Assembly (NCBI GenBank): GCA_017555325.1
Contig: JAFZGR010000153.1
Location: forward strand, 1 to 11,829
Length of the DNA: 11,829 bases
Direction of reading: 5' to 3'
DNA from: Alphaproteobacteria bacterium
Lineage (GTDB): Bacteria > Pseudomonadota > Alphaproteobacteria > CAAHEQ01 > UBA3637
Shown: piece by piece, positions 7,406 to 11,829 of the stretch
Layout of the letters: every line of letters starts with the position of its first letter
How positions within the stretch are numbered: position 1 is the stretch's first letter
The notes under the pieces: generated by a model
What the model saw: the letters and a program-made list of their open reading frames with translations, nothing else
The model's database searches: none
What the model was told of the DNA's origin: nothing
Position numbers and translations under genes: made by a program

Positions 7406-8741
7406 AAAACCTATTTTATCCGTCACAGAAATCTCTTTATCATTAAAATCATGTGTCGAGCAAATTTTTAATGATATTCAGGTTCGTGGAGAAGTTATTG
7501 GTGTTAAAAAAGCTCCTTCAGGACACACATATTTTTCATTAAAAGATAATGATTCTGTTTTGTCTGCTGTTTGTTGGAGAGGACGAGATAAAACAACAAT
7601 GGATTCGTTAACAGATGGTTTAGAAATTATCTGTACTGGAAAATTATCCACGTATCCGGGGCGTTCCAATTATCAAATGATTGTGGAAAAAGCAGAACCA
7701 GCCGGTATCGGAGCTCTATTAAAATTATTAAATGACCGCAAGGTAAAATTGGAAAAAGAAGGTTTATTTGAGATATCTCGTAAAAAACAAATTCCATATT
7801 TGCCGGATGTTATCGGTGTTGTTACCAGCCCCAGCGGAGCAGTTATTCGTGATATTATGCATCGCCTCAATGATCGTTTTCCGAGACACGTCTTGCTTTG
7901 GCCAGTACTTGTTCAAGGAGAGGGAGCTGCTGAACAAATTACCTCTGCCATTAATGGATTCAATGCTATTCCGCAAGAAGGAATACATACGCCAACCGGT
8001 TTTATTCCTCGACCAGATTTACTCATTGTTGCCCGAGGAGGCGGGAGTTTTGAGGATTTATGGTGTTTTAATGAAGAAAATGTTGTACGAGCAGCGGCGA
8101 CTTCTCAAATTCCTTTGATTTCTGCAGTCGGTCATGAAACAGATACAACACTAATTGATTATGCTGCTGATTTAAGGGCACCTACTCCAACAGGAGCCGC
8201 AGAAAAAGCCGTTCCTGTTCATGCCGAATTATCAGCTTATGTTTCAGAAGCCCAAGAGCGATTAATTGATGGTTTGTATCGTTTATTAGAAAATGCTCAA
8301 AACAAATTAGAAACTTATTCACGAGCAATGCCTAAATTGTCTGATATTATTCAATCATTTTTTGAAAAGCTGGAAGATAGATCTGAACGGTTAAAAAACA
8401 GTATCAATTATTATATGAAAAGCACAGGAAATCAATTAGATATGCAATCAAAACTTCTTCAATCATATTCTTTTAATGCTGTTTTAGAGCGTGGTTTTAC
8501 TTTAATATTAAATAATGATAAACAAATTTTATCATCAAAGTCAATTGCAGAACAAGAAGAAAATTTAAATATTCGTTTTTATGATGGAATATTAACCGTT
8601 CATACAACAAATATATCTCAACCAACATCAGAGAAAAAATTCGTTTTTTCCAAAACCAAAAGTGTTTCTTCTCTTCAAAAACAAAAAACCATGCACCAAC
8701 CCGATTTGTTTTTTCAAGAAGAAAATACAACCACAAAGTAA
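7392..8741 (+). CDS. xseA: Exodeoxyribonuclease VII large subunit
   Basis: A 449-residue catalytic subunit of exonuclease VII, which degrades single-stranded DNA processively from both ends and acts in repair together with the small subunit XseB. In order: an OB-fold domain (about 8-105; LSVTEISLSLK, IFNDIQVRGEV, SGHTYFSLKD), the catalytic domain with IGVVTSPSGAVIRDI (141-155), RPDLLIVARGGGSFEDLW (207-224) and AVGHETDTTLIDYAADLRAP (245-264), then a long helical coiled-coil region (about 275-360). It closes with the family's FNAVLERGFTLI (361-372). All family motifs are intact. The start at 7392 has an AAGGAA RBS inside the end of tadA, and the 14-nt overlap suggests coupled translation. The C-terminal tail (about 405-449) is low-complexity and Ser/Lys/Gln-rich but ends with QPDLFF (436-441), which resembles a sliding-clamp-binding peptide. 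No xseB is visible in the window. Confidence 0.96.
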   Translation: METTEKPILSVTEISLSLKSCVEQIFNDIQVRGEVIGVKKAPSGHTYFSLKDNDSVLSAVCWRGRDKTTMDSLTDGLEIICTGKLSTYPGRSNYQMIVEKAEPAGIGALLKLLNDRKVKLEKEGLFEISRKKQIPYLPDVIGVVTSPSGAVIRDIMHRLNDRFPRHVLLWPVLVQGEGAAEQITSAINGFNAIPQEGIHTPTGFIPRPDLLIVARGGGSFEDLWCFNEENVVRAAATSQIPLISAVGHETDTTLIDYAADLRAPTPTGAAEKAVPVHAELSAYVSEAQERLIDGLYRLLENAQNKLETYSRAMPKLSDIIQSFFEKLEDRSERLKNSINYYMKSTGNQLDMQSKLLQSYSFNAVLERGFTLILNNDKQILSSKSIAEQEENLNIRFYDGILTVHTTNISQPTSEKKFVFSKTKSVSSLQKQKTMHQPDLFFQEENTTTK

Positions 8742-8809
8742 TTACACAAATAAAAATCACTTAGTTCTACAAGGAATTTAAATTCTTTATGTAACAAAAG
8801 GATATCTCA

Positions 8810-9730
8810 ATGATAAAGAAAAAAATTTCAATCAATAACAATAAAATAAATTTTAAAAAATCAAAATTTGTAATTACAAAAAATACACATTTTATTTTTA
8901 TTCTCCTCTTTTTGATACCTCCTATAATTACAATGTCATTACGCTGCTTTTCTATGACATTAAATGAACCACTTTATGAGGGTATGCTTGTCAAAGGAAA
9001 ATTAAATACTGATGAAAAAATATGGTTCAATAAAAGACAAATTGTGCCTCATTCTAACGGCGTTTTTTATTTTGGCATACCTCAAGGTCATACAGATACG
9101 TTAATTTTACAGTATGAAAAACATACACCAACAGAAATAATCAAGACTCAAAAAAAATTTGAAGTTAAACAACAAAGATGGAAAGAAACAAAAATAAATG
9201 GATTACAAAAAAACAAAGTGAATATTTCAACAAAAAATCAAGAACGGATAAAAAAAGAAAACATCTTACTAAATGAAAAAAGAACCGAATACAACAAAGA
9301 TTTCTTTCCAATTTGTTTTACAAGACCTATTCCATCAAAAAAATATCGAATATCCGGTGATTTTGGAGCAAGACGAATTCTAAACGGAATTACTGGTAGC
9401 GGACATAGTGGCACAGATTATGCTGCTCCAACAGGAACACCCATTATTTCACCAGCAGATGGCATTATTGTTGTGGCTCATAATGATATGTTTTTATCTG
9501 GAAAAACTATTTTAATCAATCATGGATATGGCATTTTTTCATCATATTCTCATTTATCCAAAATATCTGTTCAATCTGGCAAGCACATTAAAAGAGGTGA
9601 AAAAATTGGAGAAGTCGGTTCAACCGGACGTTCAACCGGACCGCATTTACATTTCACTTTAACTTGGTTTAACATAAGAGTTGATCCCGAACAAGTTTTT
9701 AATAATTACCCTTGTATTGTTTCAGAATAA
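8810..9730 (+). CDS. Signal-anchored M23 (LytM-type) metallopeptidase
   Basis: A 306-residue envelope protein. A basic N-terminus (1-25) precedes one hydrophobic segment (about 27-45), so it is probably anchored in the inner membrane with the rest in the periplasm. Residues 54-125 resemble the small beta-domain seen before the peptidase in alphaproteobacterial xseA-linked M23 proteins, ending at QQRWKETKINGL (121-132). A helical linker (140-165) follows. The LytM domain shows GDFGARRILNG (183-193), HSGTDYAAPTGTP (199-211, zinc ligands His199 and Asp203), SYSHLS (245-250, His248) and TGPHLHF (276-282, His279 and His281). All expected metal and catalytic residues are present, so an active peptidoglycan endopeptidase is likely; the cleaved bond cannot be told. 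The start has an AAAGGATA RBS. It lies 68 nt behind xseA without a clear terminator and is probably co-transcribed. Confidence 0.92.
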   Translation: MIKKKISINNNKINFKKSKFVITKNTHFIFILLFLIPPIITMSLRCFSMTLNEPLYEGMLVKGKLNTDEKIWFNKRQIVPHSNGVFYFGIPQGHTDTLILQYEKHTPTEIIKTQKKFEVKQQRWKETKINGLQKNKVNISTKNQERIKKENILLNEKRTEYNKDFFPICFTRPIPSKKYRISGDFGARRILNGITGSGHSGTDYAAPTGTPIISPADGIIVVAHNDMFLSGKTILINHGYGIFSSYSHLSKISVQSGKHIKRGEKIGEVGSTGRSTGPHLHFTLTWFNIRVDPEQVFNNYPCIVSE

Positions 9731-9810
9731 ACATTAAGATTTGAATATATCTATTATCACTCCCTCAAAATTTATCTATCTACATTAAAAGGGACGTATC
9801 ATTGCAACAA

Positions 9811-9843
9811 TTTTTTACACTTTTTTGCATTTTTTTGAATTTT
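9811..9843. repeat. Four T-tracts phased at about 10 bp (predicted curved DNA)
   Basis: Runs of T occur at 9811-9816, 9821-9826, 9830-9836 and 9840-9843, so their starts are 10, 9 and 10 bp apart, close to one helical turn. Four in-phase A/T tracts are the classic arrangement of intrinsically curved DNA. The block also reads as near-repeats of a ten-base unit (six Ts plus acac, gcat or gaat). It lies 137-169 bp upstream of the pilin-like ATG, a common place for bends that influence promoters or bind nucleoid proteins. The phasing is seen directly; curvature and function are inferred. Confidence 0.6.
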
Positions 9844-9967
9844 AGATAACATATTCAACTAAAACAACAATCTTTTATTTTCTTACAAATCCGATGTTTC
9901 CAATTCGAAGCGGGAAAAAAAGGTCCCTTTTATTACACTTATTATTATAAATGCAACTTTATCATGC

Positions 9968-9973
9968 GAGGAG
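9968..9973 (+). promoter_or_regulatory. Strong Shine-Dalgarno site for the pilin-like gene
   Basis: GAGGAG lies 6 nt before the ATG at 9980. It is one of the best ribosome binding sites in the window and fixes this start. The choice is confirmed because the prepilin cleavage motif begins within nine residues of this Met. Confidence 0.85.
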
Positions 9974-9979
9974 AAGATT

Positions 9980-11829
9980 ATGCAAATCAAACTGAGTGAA
10001 TGTGGTCGTTCAATGGTGGAAATATTAGGTGTTTTAGCTGTTGTCGGGATATTAAGTGTTAGCGGAGTAATGGGGTATAAATTTGCAATGGATAAATATC
10101 GGGCAAATGATATTATCAATGAAGTCAATATGCGTAATCGGGATACATGGCATCAATACCAAAATAAAGATTTGCCTGATGTGGAAAAATTAGATGAATG
10201 GAGTTCTTTTACACAAACAGGTTTTCCAATAGGAGTTTATCCTCGTTCCCATATTGTATTTGATGTACAAGTTGATAATGTACCGTCAACCGTTTGTTTA
10301 CAGGTGCTTAATATGAATATTGAAGGACCACTGTTTATTTGGACTTCTGATAGTGAAGGAAAAAGAGTCCTTTATAATGGAAAAAACGGTATTGATTTAT
10401 GTGGCTCTTATACAGAAACATCTCTTGTTTTTACAACAACATTAGATTCTTACGGAAATGAGGAAGGATCCAGGAACGGATTGACCGATGATAATGGACA
10501 TCCTATTCGTTTTTGTTTGGACGATTCGGATTGCCGAGAAAAATGTGAAACCTGTGGATTGAATTATACGTGCGAATCAAATTGTCCGACAGATAAACCG
10601 ATATGTAGTGCTAATGAATATAAAACTTGTGTTGCCTGTGAAAGTAATTCGGATTGTCCAAAACAAAATCAGATTTGTGATGAAAGTACAAGCGAAAACA
10701 AGTGTGTAGATATACCTGAAAGCTGCCCGATAGGAACATTTCGTTCCAAAAATGGGGCGTGTATTGATTGCAAGTATGGGGGAAACATTGTCGTGAGTGA
10801 AAAAGTGTTTGATTCTATCGGTATTCGCGATACTCAAACAGGAATTGAAATGTGTCAAGCTTGTGAAACATCCGGAAATAAAAGAATTTTAGAAAATATT
10901 ACACATGATGATGGTAGTAAAACGCATTATTGCTCCGCAACGTGTACGAAAGGAATTAGTGTTCAGACGTATAGTTCTGGTTGTGTTTCTTGTTCGGATT
11001 TTCCGCTATATCAAGATTATCGGATTATAAATGATTCCCAAGCACGTGCACAATGCACAGCATGTGGTTTTTTAACGCATTTATTTGACGGTTATGCTTT
11101 GTATTGTGGAAACCAAAAATGTCCGGATAATAAATATAAAATGAATTATAGTGGAACATGTGTAGATTGTTCCACTTGGGTATCTGATGGCTCTGTTGTT
11201 TCTGTGGATGAGTGTTTAACCAATTGTCATGGATTAAGAAAAATTGATAGTAAAAATACATGTGCGCGTGTTTGTCCTCAACCAACAGGTATTTCAGAAG
11301 AAGAATCCATCAAAATTTGTAAAACAGAAGGGCCAACTTCTGCAAATTGCAAACGGACATTTGTTGGGAATTATGGAGCTGCTTATTCGTGTTATTCTTG
11401 TAATACAACAACAAGCTATTCATTAAGTAATGTGCCTGAAGAAGAAAAAGAGCTTTGTGAAAAATGTGGTCGTTGGTATAATAATGGATATTGCCATTTA
11501 AAGGGCCCTCAAACTTGTGTTAATCAAAAGGATGAAACAGGAAAAAACAGTCAAGAAAATCAATTTAGAGGATATGATAGTAAATGCTATGCTTGTTCTT
11601 CAAATTCAGCTATTCAAATAGATGCAACAGAAGATGCGATGAATATGTGCATTAATAATTGCACAGGTGTTCAAGGTAAGGTTGGAAGTATTGCTTTTGT
11701 TGGGCGTGAAGTTTTTACACATGGAGACGGCAAACGAAAATTTTGTGTACCGATTACACCAAGTGGATATTTTTATGGTGGTGTTTGGCCTGATAGCACA
11801 GCAGATTCATTCATTCCCTGTAATGATGC
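9980..11829 (+). CDS. Large cysteine-rich protein with prepilin-type N-terminus (3' end outside window)
   Basis: The frame is open for 616 codons to the window edge. Residues 1-9 are a short leader ending in Gly9. The next residues, RSMVE, place Glu14 at +5, and a hydrophobic helix (about 15-32) follows: a type IV pilin/pseudopilin signal for a prepilin peptidase, with Arg instead of the usual Phe at +1. Residues 40-175 look like a small pilin head, with two cysteines (106, 141). From Cys179 to Cys614 there are 45 cysteines, ten of them pairs in CxxC motifs (for example CETC 189-192, CIDC 261-264, CYAC 536-539). At least five segments show two Cys clusters flanking a 15- to 30-residue loop, reminiscent of growth-factor-receptor or furin-like Cys-rich repeats. 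An extracytoplasmic, disulfide-bonded surface or pilus-tip protein is inferred. GC content is visibly higher than in the neighbours. I recognise the type from gut alphaproteobacteria but know no function. Confidence 0.85.
   Translation, partial: MQIKLSECGRSMVEILGVLAVVGILSVSGVMGYKFAMDKYRANDIINEVNMRNRDTWHQYQNKDLPDVEKLDEWSSFTQTGFPIGVYPRSHIVFDVQVDNVPSTVCLQVLNMNIEGPLFIWTSDSEGKRVLYNGKNGIDLCGSYTETSLVFTTTLDSYGNEEGSRNGLTDDNGHPIRFCLDDSDCREKCETCGLNYTCESNCPTDKPICSANEYKTCVACESNSDCPKQNQICDESTSENKCVDIPESCPIGTFRSKNGACIDCKYGGNIVVSEKVFDSIGIRDTQTGIEMCQACETSGNKRILENITHDDGSKTHYCSATCTKGISVQTYSSGCVSCSDFPLYQDYRIINDSQARAQCTACGFLTHLFDGYALYCGNQKCPDNKYKMNYSGTCVDCSTWVSDGSVVSVDECLTNCHGLRKIDSKNTCARVCPQPTGISEEESIKICKTEGPTSANCKRTFVGNYGAAYSCYSCNTTTSYSLSNVPEEEKELCEKCGRWYNNGYCHLKGPQTCVNQKDETGKNSQENQFRGYDSKCYACSSNSAIQIDATEDAMNMCINNCTGVQGKVGSIAFVGREVFTHGDGKRKFCVPITPSGYFYGGVWPDSTADSFIPCND

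Larger units (their letters stand above)
9731..9979. other. Gene-free 249-nt stretch upstream of the pilin-like gene
   Basis: No coding frame with a credible start or RBS is seen on either strand. The stretch holds phased T-tracts (listed separately). It also has a 10-bp inverted repeat between 9786-9795 and 9923-9932 (gtccctttta and its complement), and a second inverted pair TTGAAT (9835-9840) and ATTCAA (9853-9858). A TATTATAAA block (9943-9951) lies about 30 nt before the ATG and could be a -10 region, but no good -35 partner is evident. A weak hairpin (9803-9807 with 9825-9829) followed by seven Ts might end transcription from the M23 gene. The stretch probably holds the terminator region of one unit and the promoter and leader of the next. 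Confidence 0.5.

Noticed and set aside
7768..8118. Open frame of 116 codons on the plus strand in another phase inside xseA
   Set aside because: It lies wholly within the catalytic domain of xseA, whose motifs are intact, and has no family resemblance or RBS.
8497..8760. Minus-strand open frame over the end of xseA
   Set aside because: It is the reverse shadow of the A-rich xseA tail; the hydrophobic look comes from T-rich codons opposite A-rich ones.
8771..8788. AT-rich palindrome (aaggaatttaaattcttt) between xseA and the M23 gene
   Set aside because: The stem has almost no GC, a minimal loop and no T-run after it, so it is not a convincing terminator or operator.
9980..10003. Possible lipoprotein signal (LSEC near the N-terminus of the pilin-like protein)
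   Set aside because: Glu before Cys breaks the lipobox and the hydrophobic helix comes after the Cys, not before; the prepilin reading fits all residues.
9883..10128. Minus-strand open frame over the pilin-like start
   Set aside because: It overlaps the strong RBS and the prepilin motif on the plus strand and has no recognisable features.
10577..11285. Minus-strand open frames (10577-10858 and 11025-11285) inside the cysteine-rich gene
   Set aside because: Both are antisense to a continuous plus-strand frame with clear repeat structure and have no plausible starts.
10544..11596. CxxC motifs as zinc ribbons or thioredoxin-like active sites
   Set aside because: The N-terminal signal places the region outside the cytoplasm, spacing does not match four-Cys zinc ribbons, and no thioredoxin fold context (WCxxC) is seen. 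Structural disulfides are more likely.
1..11829. CRISPR array, insertion sequence, tRNA or rRNA gene
   Set aside because: No regularly spaced direct repeats of suitable length, transposase frames, terminal inverted repeats or cloverleaf-like segments were seen on reading both strands.

Overview
The window looks like part of an AT-rich alphaproteobacterial chromosome, probably from a host- or gut-associated lineage. Three things suggest this. A pseudouridine synthase/rsmD pair is divergent from tadA, an arrangement I know from Alphaproteobacteria. An M23 peptidase of the type seen beside xseA in that class follows xseA. The right end carries a pilin-like N-terminus (GRSMVEILGVLAVVGILS) fused to a very cysteine-rich ectodomain, which I associate with uncultured gut alphaproteobacteria. 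The lineage is inference; the protein families are read from the sequence.

Left part (1-6843), all on the minus strand. Reading in transcription order from 6843 leftwards: an RsuA/RluB-family pseudouridine synthase, the 16S rRNA methyltransferase rsmD, a membrane-anchored LTA-synthase/sulfatase-superfamily enzyme and transketolase. The four are packed with ATGA, ATGA and TAATG overlaps, so they very probably form one translationally coupled operon. A hairpin followed by a T-rich run (about 2015-2054) looks like its terminator. Beyond it lie two neighbouring, related DUF2157-type membrane proteins; the second runs off the left edge.

Middle part (6914-9730), plus strand. tadA (tRNA A34 deaminase) overlaps xseA (exonuclease VII large subunit) by 14 nt. 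A signal-anchored M23 metallopeptidase follows 68 nt later. The 70-nt gap between the two divergent groups must hold both promoters, and a perfect TATAAT is visible on the minus strand.

Right part (9731-11829). A 249-nt gene-free stretch carries four T-tracts spaced almost exactly 10 bp apart, a likely intrinsic DNA bend, plus inverted repeats. It leads into an open reading frame with a strong GAGGAG ribosome binding site. That frame encodes a prepilin-like N-terminus, a pilin-like head and then a region with 45 cysteines in about 436 residues, including ten CxxC motifs. It stays open to the right edge. This is the most unusual object in the window and the best candidate for undescribed biology: a giant disulfide-rich pilin-anchored surface protein.

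Together the genes cover RNA modification and translation accuracy (pseudouridine synthase, rsmD, tadA), DNA repair (xseA), central carbon metabolism (tkt) and the cell envelope (LTA-synthase-like enzyme, M23 peptidase, DUF2157 proteins, pilin-like protein). No insertion sequences, CRISPR arrays, tRNA or rRNA genes were seen.
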